NCBI GenBank assembly: GCA_005880175.1
Contig: VBJR01000279.1
Span: forward strand, 1-11,142
Origin: Chloroflexota bacterium
Lineage (GTDB): Bacteria > Chloroflexota > Dormibacteria > Dormibacterales > Dormibacteraceae
Length of the DNA stretch: 11,142 bases
Reading direction: 5' to 3'
Positions 1-6,382 of the stretch are shown here, one piece after another. The notes beneath the pieces are model-generated. The model saw only the letters and a list, made by a program, of their open reading frames with translations, made no database searches and was not told the DNA's origin. Numbering within the stretch: position 1 is the stretch's first letter; the number at the start of each line of letters is the position of its first letter. The position numbers and the translations under genes are program-made.

Positions 1-73
1 CGGTCGCGATCGCGACCGGCAGCTCTCGATCCAGCCAGCGCTCGAAGTCGCCCACCGGGTCCTCGCGGCTCAT
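1..73 (-). CDS. Partial CDS coupled to the ECF sigma factor (N-terminus only)
   Basis: Only the first 24 codons are in the window. They begin [18 protein letters not shown] and the frame stays open to the window edge. The ATG overlaps the sigma factor stop codon as ATGA, so translation is probably coupled and the two genes are probably co-transcribed. Genes in this position next to an ECF sigma factor often encode an anti-sigma factor or another regulatory partner, but no zinc-binding motif or membrane segment is visible in this stub. The function is therefore unknown, and the anti-sigma idea rests only on position. The FERWLDRELP stretch looks like a short amphipathic helix. Confidence 0.6.
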   Translation of the reverse strand, partial: MSREDPVGDFERWLDRELPVAIAT

Positions 74-627
74 TTGTCAGAGGCAACGCTGCCGGGAAGC
101 CAAGTACCCGGCACGCGCATCCAGCCCAGCCGATCCTGCAGCCGGGCTCGGGCCGCCGCCAGCCGCGACGCGACCGTCCGCTCGGGGACGCCGAGCGCGT
201 GCGCGATCTCGCGGTTCGTGTAGCCGTGGACGTGGCGCAGGACCAGCGCGGCCGCCTGCTTGGGCGGCAGGGCGCGCAGCTCGCGGAGCAGCTCCGACGT
301 GGACGTCTCGGTCGGGTCGGGCGCGGCCGGCACGCCCAGCCGCCGGATCACCTCGCCGGCCTCGCGCAGGCGCTCGCGGCGCCGGTGGGAGACCGCGACG
401 TTGATCGCGATCCGGTGCAGCCACGCCTCCACGGGCGCGTCGGGCCGCCAGCGAGCCCATGCCTGGAACGCCCGCAGGTATGTCTCCTGCGCGCAGTCCT
501 CCGCCGCCGCCCGGTCGCGCAGCACCGCGATCAGGGTGCCCAGGAGACGCCGGTACGTCTCCCCGTACAGGCGGTCGAAATCCTCGGCGGAGCCGGGACG
601 GTACTCCCGTTGACGAGCGTCCTCCAC
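70..627 (-). CDS. ECF-family RNA polymerase sigma factor
   Basis: Predicted 185-aa sigma-70 family protein of ECF type, which directs RNA polymerase to a specific promoter set. Region 2 covers about residues 17-85, with the typical [17 protein letters not shown] stretch (41-57) and the [17 protein letters not shown] end of the region. Region 4 covers about 113-166, with a helix-turn-helix around [20 protein letters not shown]. No extra C-terminal domain is present, and the length fits a simple ECF factor. The GTG at 627 is chosen because an ATG-started extension would run into the divergent Nudix gene, the conserved domain begins soon after it, and a -10-like TACCAT lies 9 nt upstream. The downstream gene overlaps the stop codon. 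The ECF group and its target promoters cannot be named from the sequence. The call is firm; the exact start is less so. Confidence 0.93.
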   Translation of the reverse strand: MEDARQREYRPGSAEDFDRLYGETYRRLLGTLIAVLRDRAAAEDCAQETYLRAFQAWARWRPDAPVEAWLHRIAINVAVSHRRRERLREAGEVIRRLGVPAAPDPTETSTSELLRELRALPPKQAAALVLRHVHGYTNREIAHALGVPERTVASRLAAARARLQDRLGWMRVPGTWLPGSVASDK

Positions 628-635
628 GCGGCGGG

Positions 636-664
636 TATGGTACAGCGGCAGGATGGCATGCCAA
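636..664. promoter_or_regulatory. Bidirectional sigma/Nudix promoter with overlapping -10 hexamers
   Basis: Only 25 bp separate the sigma factor GTG (627) from the Nudix ATG (653). The 7-bp core TATGGTA (636-642) holds a plus-strand -10, TATGGT (636-641), and a minus-strand -10, TACCAT (642-637), offset by one base. For the minus strand a good -35, TTGGCA (664-659), lies 16 bp away, giving a housekeeping-type promoter rather than an ECF one. For the plus strand TTGACG (610-615) is present, but its 20-bp spacing is too long to trust. Start codons follow the -10s by 9 nt (minus) and 11 nt (plus), so both mRNAs would have almost no leader. Confidence 0.6.
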
Positions 665-1198
665 CAGGGGTTGCGCGATCTGGTGCGCGACCAGGTGCTG
701 GGGATGCCGGCCCCGGTGGACCTGCGCGAGCGCCGCTCGCGGCTCCTGCTGCTCGACGCCGTGCGCCGCCTGCCGGGCCCGTTCGCGCGGCTGTCCGGCC
801 CCACCCACGTCACCGGCTCGGCGATCGTGGTCGGCCGCCGCGGGATCGTCCTGCACCGGCACAAGCGCATGGGCATCTGGCTCCAGCCGGGCGGCCACCT
901 GGAGCCGGGCGAGACGCCCTGGCAGGCGGCTCGCCGCGAGGGGGGCGAGGAGACGGGCCTGGACCTGCGCCACCCGGCCGCCGGCCCGCGGCTGGGCCAC
1001 GTCGACGTCCACCGGGCGCCGCTGGGCCACGTGCACCTGGACCTGCGCTACCTGCTGCTGGCGGCCGACGGCGACCCCGAGCCGGCGCCCGGCGAGAGCC
1101 CCGACGTGCGCTGGTTCACGTGGCCGGAAGCGCGGGCGATCGCGGACCCGGGCCTGGCCGGCGCCCTCCGGGCGCCCCATCGCTGGGCGGCGACCTGA
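653..1198 (+). CDS. Nudix hydrolase
   Basis: 181-aa Nudix-fold pyrophosphohydrolase. The Nudix box runs over residues 81-103: G81, E87, then R95-E96 and E99-E100 before G102-L103, matching GX5EX7REUXEEXGU, except that the first U position is Gly97 rather than the usual aliphatic residue. The acidic residues that bind the metal are all present. The strand before the box, [13 protein letters not shown], is typical of the MutT-like core. About 50 N-terminal residues rich in Leu and Arg precede the domain. The substrate cannot be inferred: nucleotide sugars, oxidised dNTPs and ADP-ribose are all possible. The gene is divergent from the sigma factor with a shared promoter and ends 5 bp before the convergent regulator stop, with no terminator between them. 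Confidence 0.92.
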   Translation: MACQQGLRDLVRDQVLGMPAPVDLRERRSRLLLLDAVRRLPGPFARLSGPTHVTGSAIVVGRRGIVLHRHKRMGIWLQPGGHLEPGETPWQAARREGGEETGLDLRHPAAGPRLGHVDVHRAPLGHVHLDLRYLLLAADGDPEPAPGESPDVRWFTWPEARAIADPGLAGALRAPHRWAAT

Positions 1199-1203
1199 GC
1201 CGC

Positions 1204-2955
1204 TTACCCCGTCGAGGCGAGCTGGCTCGCCTCCTCCGGAGCCTCGTGCAGCTCCAGCAGCCGCTCCCAGGCCTCGCGCCGGCCCGGCTCCAGCGCCACC
1301 AGCCGCTTGAGCGCCGGCACCGCCAGGTCCCGCCGACCCGAGCTCGTGTACCAGCGGGCCAGGTCCTCCAGCGTGGCCAGCAGCAGCGACCGGACCTGGG
1401 CGCGCCGCCGCTCCGCGAACGGCTCGTCGCAGCCGGCCAGGTAGTCGCCCGTGTGCAGGTCCACGGCGCCGGCGAGGCGGCGGGCGACGGACTCGTCCAC
1501 CGGCGCCGACGTCTGCCGGGCCAGCCGCGTGAAGTCCTCCACGTCGCACGTCATCCGCTCCACGCACAGGCGGTAGAGCCGGCCCTCGCGGACCACGTAG
1601 CGGGAGCGCGACCCGTCCGTCAGGTCCGGCTCCAGCGCCCGCCGCAGCCCGTGCAGCGCCACGTTGAACGAGTTGCGCGCCGCGCGCGGCTGATGGCTGG
1701 GCCACAGCATCTGGGCGGCCTCGTGGGCGGTCGTGCGGTAGCCCGGCAGGCTGAGCAGCAGCTCCAGCAGGCGCCGCGCGGCGGCAGGCCACGAGGTGTC
1801 GGTGACCAGGCTGTCCCCGGTGGTCGCGCTGAGGCCGCCGAACGTCCGGATCGTCAGGCACGAGGACCCGCCTCCCTGGCGCTCCGGCTCCGGCGGGGCC
1901 GCCTGCACTTCGGCCTCGCGGCCGGCGCGGATGACGGCCGCGGCGCTGCCGCGCGACGTGTGCATGCTCGCGAAGGCGGCGACCAGCGGGTGGACCCGCC
2001 AGCCGTACCGGCCCGGCACGACCGCCACGCGGTCGCGCACGAACCGGTCCGCCACCTGGCGCCGGCTGGCGTTCGAGGCCCGCTTGATGAGCGGGCCGCG
2101 GCCGAGCAGCCAGCGCCAGTCGCGGCTCACCTGGTCCATGACCTCCTCCGGCAGCGTCCCGAACACCTCCTCGTGGAGGTACTCGTGCAGCGGCTGCCCG
2201 GGCTGGAGCGGGCCCAGCAGGTCGGCCTGGTCGCCCATGCCGCCCTGCCACAGCTGCAGCGCCGCGGGCCAGCCGCCCAGCATCGTGTCGGCGAAGTCCA
2301 GCTCCGCGGGCAGAGGCTGGCGGCCCCAGCTCCGGGCCAGCACGGCGGCGATCTCGGAGCGGTTCAGCCGCAGGTCGGCCGGCCCCACCTCGACGAGCCG
2401 GCCCTCCAGGCGCAGCCGCTCCAGCGGCAGCGACGGCCGCGTCCGCGTGGCCACCCGCAGGGCCAGCGCCGGCGCGGCCAGCAGCAGCTCGCTGAGAAAG
2501 CGACCGGCCTCGACGGCCTCGCCGAGCTGCTCGCAGCGGTCGAGCGTCACGGTGACGGTCCGGCCCTGCAGCCGCTGCGCCAGCTCCAGCGCCAGCACCT
2601 CGGCCGGCGCGGACGGATCGGGCGCGGGCTGGTCCACGCGGAGCGCCTGGCCCATGCGCTGCGCCAGGTTGGCGGGCTCCCGGTCGGTGGCGTCGAGGTT
2701 GTACCACGTCCAGTCGGGTCGGTGGCCAGCCGCCAGCACGGTCGTCTTGCCGTAGCCGGCGCCCGCGTGCAGGAGCGTCAGGCAGCCGAAGCGAGGGCGG
2801 ACCGCGTCCTCGAGGCGGGCCGGGACCTCATGACTCCGCACCGTCGTCGGTCGCAGCTTGCTGATCAGCATTCCCCGCCGAGCGGCGCGCGGCGGTCGAT
2901 GGCGTTCGTCCGTCACGTGCATTGCTCCTGGTCCCACGTCCCGTGTGCGTGACAC
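1204..2955 (-). CDS. MalT-like NTPase fused to winged-helix and BTAD domain regulator
   Basis: 583-aa predicted transcriptional regulator. Residues about 30-350 form a MalT/STAND-type ATPase: SKLRP near the start, Walker A GAGYGKTT at 65-72, the family stretch RPSLPLERLRLEGRL at 173-187, and GGWPAALQLW at 227-236. The expected Walker B DD appears as LDRCEQ (138-143), lacking the second Asp. Residues about 366-465 look like an OmpR/SARP-type winged helix (LTIRTFGGLS, then LWPS and NSFNVALHGLRRAL), followed by a BTAD alpha-helical domain (about 470-575) with the typical GDYLAG motif. No TPR block is evident between the halves. The start is uncertain. GTG 2955 has a -10-like AAAACT 8 nt upstream; ATG 2922 follows AGGAG at a short distance; ATG 2871 (MLISKLRP) matches the usual family N-terminus. 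The ligand and target genes are unknown. Confidence 0.88.
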   Translation of the reverse strand: MSRTRDVGPGAMHVTDERHRPPRAARRGMLISKLRPTTVRSHEVPARLEDAVRPRFGCLTLLHAGAGYGKTTVLAAGHRPDWTWYNLDATDREPANLAQRMGQALRVDQPAPDPSAPAEVLALELAQRLQGRTVTVTLDRCEQLGEAVEAGRFLSELLLAAPALALRVATRTRPSLPLERLRLEGRLVEVGPADLRLNRSEIAAVLARSWGRQPLPAELDFADTMLGGWPAALQLWQGGMGDQADLLGPLQPGQPLHEYLHEEVFGTLPEEVMDQVSRDWRWLLGRGPLIKRASNASRRQVADRFVRDRVAVVPGRYGWRVHPLVAAFASMHTSRGSAAAVIRAGREAEVQAAPPEPERQGGGSSCLTIRTFGGLSATTGDSLVTDTSWPAAARRLLELLLSLPGYRTTAHEAAQMLWPSHQPRAARNSFNVALHGLRRALEPDLTDGSRSRYVVREGRLYRLCVERMTCDVEDFTRLARQTSAPVDESVARRLAGAVDLHTGDYLAGCDEPFAERRRAQVRSLLLATLEDLARWYTSSGRRDLAVPALKRLVALEPGRREAWERLLELHEAPEEASQLASTG

Positions 2956-2959
2956 GCGA

Positions 2960-2973
2960 TGAGAGTTTTCTCA
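2960..2973. promoter_or_regulatory. Inverted repeat overlapping putative -10 of the BTAD regulator
   Basis: A perfect inverted repeat TGAGA-GTTT-TCTCA lies in an AT-rich patch that stands out in this GC-rich sequence. On the minus strand it contains AAAACT (2969-2964), a weak -10 placed 8 nt before the GTG at 2955. A site of this shape over a -10 could be an operator, for example for autoregulation, but at 5 bp per arm chance is possible. The rest of the gap to 3060 holds a short GC hairpin, CCAG/CTGG at 2981-2993, and no recognisable gene or clear terminator. Confidence 0.35.
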
Positions 2974-3060
2974 CTGTTTGCCAGCCGGCCTGGTGTTGGC
3001 GCCCCGGCCGCATGTTCACGCGGGACTACTGACAACACCCCCTGAAGCACGGTTCTCTAT

Positions 3061-3705
3061 TCAGCCTATAACGGCTTGGGTTACGATCCTGCAAGAAATC
3101 CCCGTCACACAGCCTGCCAGCGCGTCCACGACGAACGGACAGCCGCCGGCGACCAGGACCGGGTTGACGTCCACCTCGACGACGTCCGGGTCGCCGACCA
3201 GCAGGCCGCCGATCGCGTCCAGGATGCGCTGGAGCTGCCCGCGGTCAACCGGCGGCCGGCCCCGGTGACCGTCGAACAGCGGCGCGGAGCGCAGCCGGGC
3301 GATGGCGCTGTCCAGCTCGCCCCGCGCGGTGGGGGCGAGCAGGAACGCCACGTCCTGGAGCACCTCGGCAGCGACGCCGCCCAGGCCGATCGACACGATC
3401 GGCCCGAACTGGGGGTCGCGCACGCCGCCGGCGATCAGCTCCAGCTCGCCGTGCAGCCGCTCGGCGACGAGTACCGTGCCGTCGCCCAGCGCGGCGAGCT
3501 GGTCCCAGACCGCGGCCACGTCGGCGCCCACGCGCACGCCGTGGTGCTCCGTCTTGTGCACGATACCGGACGCCTTCGCCACGACCGGCCCCCCGACCGA
3601 CGCCGCGAACGCCACCGCCTCGGCGCGGGTCCGCGTCAGGGCCTCGCGGGGCCGGGGCACGTCGCCCAGCAGGGCCTTGCTCTCCCACTCCGTGAGCGAC
3701 CTCAC
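3061..3705 (-). CDS. ATP-grasp (beta-type) subunit of ADP-forming acyl-CoA synthetase
   Basis: 214-aa protein of the ATP-grasp_5 family, the nucleotide-binding half of NDP-forming acyl-CoA synthetases (acyl-CoA + ADP + Pi = acid + ATP + CoA). Visible motifs are the phosphate-loop region VVAKASGIVHKTEHHGVRVG (41-60), RDPQFGPIVSIGLGG (96-110), and the metal-binding VEVDVNPVLV (176-185). In the first, HKTEHHGV replaces the more usual HKTE-x-GGV, so one glycine is His here. The GTG at 3705 overlaps the stop of the alpha-type gene as GTGA, which implies translational coupling and a two-subunit enzyme rather than the single-chain fusion seen in many bacteria. The domain normally ends near VVDALA (192-197). 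Here 17 more residues, in less GC-rich codons, run into the intergenic region, as if an older stop had been lost. The substrate is unknown. Confidence 0.88.
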   Translation of the reverse strand: MRSLTEWESKALLGDVPRPREALTRTRAEAVAFAASVGGPVVAKASGIVHKTEHHGVRVGADVAAVWDQLAALGDGTVLVAERLHGELELIAGGVRDPQFGPIVSIGLGGVAAEVLQDVAFLLAPTARGELDSAIARLRSAPLFDGHRGRPPVDRGQLQRILDAIGGLLVGDPDVVEVDVNPVLVAGGCPFVVDALAGCVTGISCRIVTQAVIG

Positions 3706-5096
3706 CGGGTGGCCACCGCCGCGTAGGCCGCCGCCGCCCGTTCGGGGCTGCCGAGCACCGGGATGCCGGCCGCGGCCAGCTCGGCCTCGACGGCGGGCAC
3801 GTCCAGCACGAACGCCGCCACCGGCTTGCCGGTCCGCCGCGCGGCCGCGGCCACGCCCCGTCCGAACTCCGGGACGTCGAGGCCGCAGTTGACCACGAGC
3901 ACGCCGTCGAACGCCGGGTCGTCGAACACGGCCGCGATCGCCGGCGGGAAGCCCTCGGGCGGGCACTGCGGGGTCAGGTCGATCGGGTTGCCCGCGGCCG
4001 CGAACGGCGGCGCCAGCTCCCGCACCAGCCGCACGGTGGCCGGCCCGGGCGGGGGCAGCCGGAGGCCCAGCCGCTCGGCCGCGTCGGCGGCGAGCACGGC
4101 GGGGCCGCCCGAGATGGTCAGGACCGCGACGCAGCGGCCGGCGCGGGGCAGCGCCGCCAATGCCTGCAGCGCGTCGAAGAAGTCGTCCGCCGTGTCCGCC
4201 TCGACCACGCCGGCGCGGGCGAACGCCGCCCGCGCGGCGCCGTGGCGGCCGGCCAGGGAGCCGGTGTGGCTCGCGGCGGCCCGGGCGCCGGCGCGACCCT
4301 TGCCCGCCTTCAGCACCACGACCGGCTTCTCGCAGCGCTCCGCGGCCGCGACGAACCGGCGGCCGTCCTGGAACGCCTCCACGAACAGGCCGACCACCGC
4401 GGTCGCGCCGTCACCGGCCAGCCACTCCAGCGCGTCGCTCTCCGTGACGTCGGCGCAGTTGCCGACCGAGAGGAAGCGGGCCACGCCCAGGCCGCGCCGC
4501 CGGGCCTCCGCGAAGAACATGCCGCCGAACGCGCCGCTCTGGCTGACCAGGCTCACGCCGCCGGGCCGCTCCCGGGGTCCCCACGAAATCGCGGGGCTCC
4601 ACCCTCCTCGCTCCGCGGGGGGTACCCGGGGGTGCGGATTTCGTGGGGTGGGCTCGGGCAGGCGCCAGAAATAGCTGCCGTTGAGCCAGCCGTCCCCGTG
4701 GCGGCTGACCACGCCCATGCAGTTGGGCCCGACCAGGCGCATGCCCGCCTCGCCGGCCAGCGCCGCCAGCCGCTGCTCGACGGCCCGGCCCGCCTCGCCC
4801 GTCTCCCCGAAGCCGGAGGCGAGGACGATCGCGGCCCGGCAGCCGGCCCGGGCCGCGTCGGCCACCGCCGCCTGCGCCGCGGCGGCCGGCACGGAGACCA
4901 GCGCGAGGTCGACCGGCTCCTCCAGCGCGGGCACCGCCGGCAGGCCCAGCACCTCGGCGGCGCCCGGGTTGACGGCGACGACGCGGCCGCCGAAGCCGCC
5001 CGTCGTCACGTTGCGGAGGAGGACGTGACCGAGCTTCCGCTCGTCGCGTGACGCGCCGTACACCGCGACCGAGCGCGGCTCGAAGATCGCCTCCAT
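3702..5096 (-). CDS. CoA-binding/ligase (alpha-type) subunit of ADP-forming acyl-CoA synthetase
   Basis: 464-aa alpha-type subunit. An N-terminal Rossmann-like CoA-binding domain (about 1-130) has EPRSVAVYGAS (6-16) and LVGPNCMGV (121-129). Succinyl-CoA-ligase-like domains follow: GGVSLVSQSGAFGG (179-192), and ASHTGSLAG (275-283), in which His277 corresponds to the phospho-histidine of acetyl-CoA synthetase (ADP-forming); then ISGGPAVLAAD (328-338) and GNPIDLTPQ (369-377). In the archaeal enzyme this His lies near 257. The offset here fits an insertion of about 25 residues at 147-176, encoded by a palindromic DNA element (separate entry). The ATG at 5096 is chosen because the family begins right there and a -10-like TATTGT lies 13 nt upstream; longer starts would overlap the divergent dehydrogenase. 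No acetyltransferase domain is present, so it is not a Pat-type fusion. Substrate unassigned. Confidence 0.9.
   Translation of the reverse strand: MEAIFEPRSVAVYGASRDERKLGHVLLRNVTTGGFGGRVVAVNPGAAEVLGLPAVPALEEPVDLALVSVPAAAAQAAVADAARAGCRAAIVLASGFGETGEAGRAVEQRLAALAGEAGMRLVGPNCMGVVSRHGDGWLNGSYFWRLPEPTPRNPHPRVPPAERGGWSPAISWGPRERPGGVSLVSQSGAFGGMFFAEARRRGLGVARFLSVGNCADVTESDALEWLAGDGATAVVGLFVEAFQDGRRFVAAAERCEKPVVVLKAGKGRAGARAAASHTGSLAGRHGAARAAFARAGVVEADTADDFFDALQALAALPRAGRCVAVLTISGGPAVLAADAAERLGLRLPPPGPATVRLVRELAPPFAAAGNPIDLTPQCPPEGFPPAIAAVFDDPAFDGVLVVNCGLDVPEFGRGVAAAARRTGKPVAAFVLDVPAVEAELAAAGIPVLGSPERAAAAYAAVATR
4579..4648. repeat. 70-bp palindromic element inside the acyl-CoA synthetase gene
   Basis: Perfect 12-bp terminal inverted repeats CCCCACGAAATC (4579-4590) and GATTTCGTGGGG (4637-4648) flank a GC-rich 46-bp centre that contains GGGTACCC. 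The element is read in frame as residues 150-173 of the synthetase, a Pro/Arg/Trp-rich stretch (NPHPRVPPAERGGWSP) between the conserved LNGSYFW and GGVSLVSQSGAFGG blocks, where relatives normally have a short loop. It resembles small palindromic insertions in reading frames, such as Rickettsia palindromic elements, in form only. No clear target-site duplication is seen. The 70-bp span is not a multiple of 3, so the true insertion boundaries must differ slightly. Confidence 0.65.
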
Positions 5097-5108
5097 CCCC
5101 GGCCATTT

Positions 5109-5115
5109 CACAATA
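5109..5115. promoter_or_regulatory. Bidirectional synthetase/gcdH promoter with overlapping -10 hexamers
   Basis: The 25-bp gap between the divergent start codons (ATG 5096 minus, GTG 5122 plus) holds CACAATA. Plus strand: CACAAT (5109-5114), exactly 7 nt before the GTG, the leaderless arrangement. Minus strand: TATTGT (5115-5110), 13 nt before the ATG. The hexamers overlap with a one-base offset, as at 636-642. No -35 match is obvious in either direction. The patch is AT-rich in a GC-rich surround. Confidence 0.6.
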
Positions 5116-5121
5116 GAACCC

Positions 5122-6303
5122 GTGAGTACCGCCACCCGGGCCGCCCTGAACCCTTCGGATTTCCTGGAGGTGGACGCGCTCCTGTCCGACGAGGAGCGGC
5201 TGATCCGCGACACCGTCCGCGACTTCGTGCGCACGCGCGTGCTGCCCGGCATCGACGAGTGGTTCGAGCGGGCGGTGTTCCCGAAGGAGGTCGCGACCGA
5301 GATCGGGCAGCTCGGCCTGCTCGGCATGCACCTGCAGGGCTACGGCTGCGCGGGCGCGAGCGCGGTCTCGTACGGCCTCGCCTGCATGGAGCTGGAGGCG
5401 GGCGACTCCGGCTTCCGCAGCTTCGTCTCGGTGCAGGGCTCGCTGGCCATGTTCCCGATCTGGCGCTACGGCAGCGAGGCGCAGAAGGAGGAGTGGCTGC
5501 ACCGCATGGCGCGCGGGGAGGCGATCGGCTGCTTCGGCCTGACCGAGCCGGACTTCGGCAGCGACCCCGGGGGGATGCGGACGTCGGCCCGCCGGCGGGG
5601 CGACGACTGGGTGCTGAACGGCAACAAGCTGTGGATCACCAACGGCGGGATCGCGGACGTCGCCGTGGTCTGGGCCCGGGCGGACGAGGGCGTCCGCGGC
5701 TTCCTGGTGCCGAAGGGCACGAAGGGCTTCAGCACGCGCGACATCCACCGCAAGCTGTCGCTGCGCGCGTCGGTGACGTCCGAGCTGATCCTGGAGGACG
5801 TGGTCCTGCCGGAGTCGGCGGCGCTGCCCGGCGTGACCGGCCTGCGCGGGCCCCTGTCGTGCCTGAACGAGGCCCGCTTCGGGATCGTCTGGGGGGCAAT
5901 GGGCGCCGCCCGGGCCTGCTACGAGGCTGCGCTGGACTACGCGAAGACCCGCCAGCAGTTCGGGCGGCCGATCGCCTCGTTCCAGCTCACGCAGCGCAAG
6001 CTCGTCGAGATGCTGCTCGAGGTGAGCAAGGGCACGCTGCTGGCGCTGCACCTGGGCCGCATGAAGGACGGGGGCCGCGTCGCGCCGCAGCACGTGAGCG
6101 TGGGCAAGCTGAACAACGTGCGGGCGGCGCTGGACGTCGCGCGCGAGGCGCGCGGCGTCCTGGGCGCCAACGGGATCACGCTGGAGTACCCCGTGATCCG
6201 GCACATGAACAACCTGGAGTCGGTCGTGACCTATGAGGGCACGAACGAGATCCACACGCTCGCGATCGGCGAGGCGATCACCGGCATCCCGGCCTACCGC
6301 TGA
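5122..6303 (+). CDS. gcdH: Glutaryl-CoA dehydrogenase
   Basis: 393-aa FAD-dependent acyl-CoA dehydrogenase that matches the glutaryl-CoA dehydrogenase branch along its length. That enzyme oxidises and decarboxylates glutaryl-CoA to crotonyl-CoA in lysine, tryptophan and glutarate breakdown. Visible signatures: DSGFRSFVSVQGSLAMFPI (95-113), with Arg99 at the position that binds the substrate carboxylate in the human enzyme; CFGLTEPDFGSDPGGM (137-152) and WITNGGIADVAVVWAR (171-186) around the flavin; KLSLRASVT (211-219); LNEARFGIVWG (248-258); and TYEGTNEIHTLAIGEAITG (370-388), with catalytic base Glu372. Length is normal for the bacterial enzyme. The GTG start is supported by CACAAT 7 nt upstream; there is no Shine-Dalgarno, so the mRNA is probably leaderless. 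A non-decarboxylating glutaryl-CoA dehydrogenase or a close acyl-CoA dehydrogenase relative is the main alternative. Confidence 0.92.
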   Translation: MSTATRAALNPSDFLEVDALLSDEERLIRDTVRDFVRTRVLPGIDEWFERAVFPKEVATEIGQLGLLGMHLQGYGCAGASAVSYGLACMELEAGDSGFRSFVSVQGSLAMFPIWRYGSEAQKEEWLHRMARGEAIGCFGLTEPDFGSDPGGMRTSARRRGDDWVLNGNKLWITNGGIADVAVVWARADEGVRGFLVPKGTKGFSTRDIHRKLSLRASVTSELILEDVVLPESAALPGVTGLRGPLSCLNEARFGIVWGAMGAARACYEAALDYAKTRQQFGRPIASFQLTQRKLVEMLLEVSKGTLLALHLGRMKDGGRVAPQHVSVGKLNNVRAALDVAREARGVLGANGITLEYPVIRHMNNLESVVTYEGTNEIHTLAIGEAITGIPAYR

Positions 6304-6318
6304 GGCGCGCGCGCCTCA
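6301..6318. terminator. 18-bp palindrome at the gcdH stop codon
   Basis: TGAGGCGCGCGCGCCTCA is a perfect 18-bp palindrome whose first three bases are the gcdH stop codon. It can form a very GC-rich hairpin at the 3' end of the mRNA. There is no T-tract, so termination without help is uncertain. It abuts the larger inverted repeat that follows. Confidence 0.45.
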
Positions 6319-6382
6319 GCCGGATTCCACCGAGCAGTCGGCGACTCGGCGCCACGTCCGCCTCCGTCGGTGGAATCCGGCT
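6318..6382. repeat. 65-bp inverted repeat between convergent gene ends
   Basis: Perfect 16-bp arms AGCCGGATTCCACCGA (6318-6333) and its reverse complement (6367-6382) enclose a 33-nt loop with a smaller stem AGTC-GGC-GACT. The right arm ends at the last base of the convergent amidase stop codon. The element therefore fills the whole gap between gcdH and the amidase and could act as a bidirectional terminator or 3'-end stabiliser. Its size and long perfect arms also fit a small dispersed palindromic repeat, which cannot be tested from one copy. Confidence 0.65.

Noticed and set aside
1..18. Perfect 18-bp palindrome CGGTCGCGATCGCGACCG at the left edge
   Set aside because: It lies inside the coding stub (codons for Val-Ala-Ile-Ala-Thr) and consists of repeated GCG/CGC units, so chance in GC-rich coding sequence is the simplest explanation.
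610..615. TTGACG as a -35 for the Nudix promoter
   Set aside because: Spacing to the TATGGT -10 is 20 bp, longer than the usual 16-18 bp, and the hexamer lies inside the sigma factor coding sequence.
77..2707. An 876-codon open frame on the minus strand across the regulator, Nudix and sigma genes
   Set aside because: It is the alternative frame of the regulator and sigma genes, rich in Ala/Gly/Arg/Pro, with no domain motifs.
199..2952. A 917-codon open frame on the plus strand, antisense to the sigma factor and the BTAD regulator
   Set aside because: It runs across two real genes and the Nudix gene in other frames. Its translation is low-complexity Arg/Gln/Gly/Ala with no recognisable domain, as expected from antisense frames in very GC-rich DNA.
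4411..6255. A 614-codon minus-strand frame antisense to gcdH
   Set aside because: gcdH on the plus strand has unmistakable motifs over its full length; the antisense product is low complexity.
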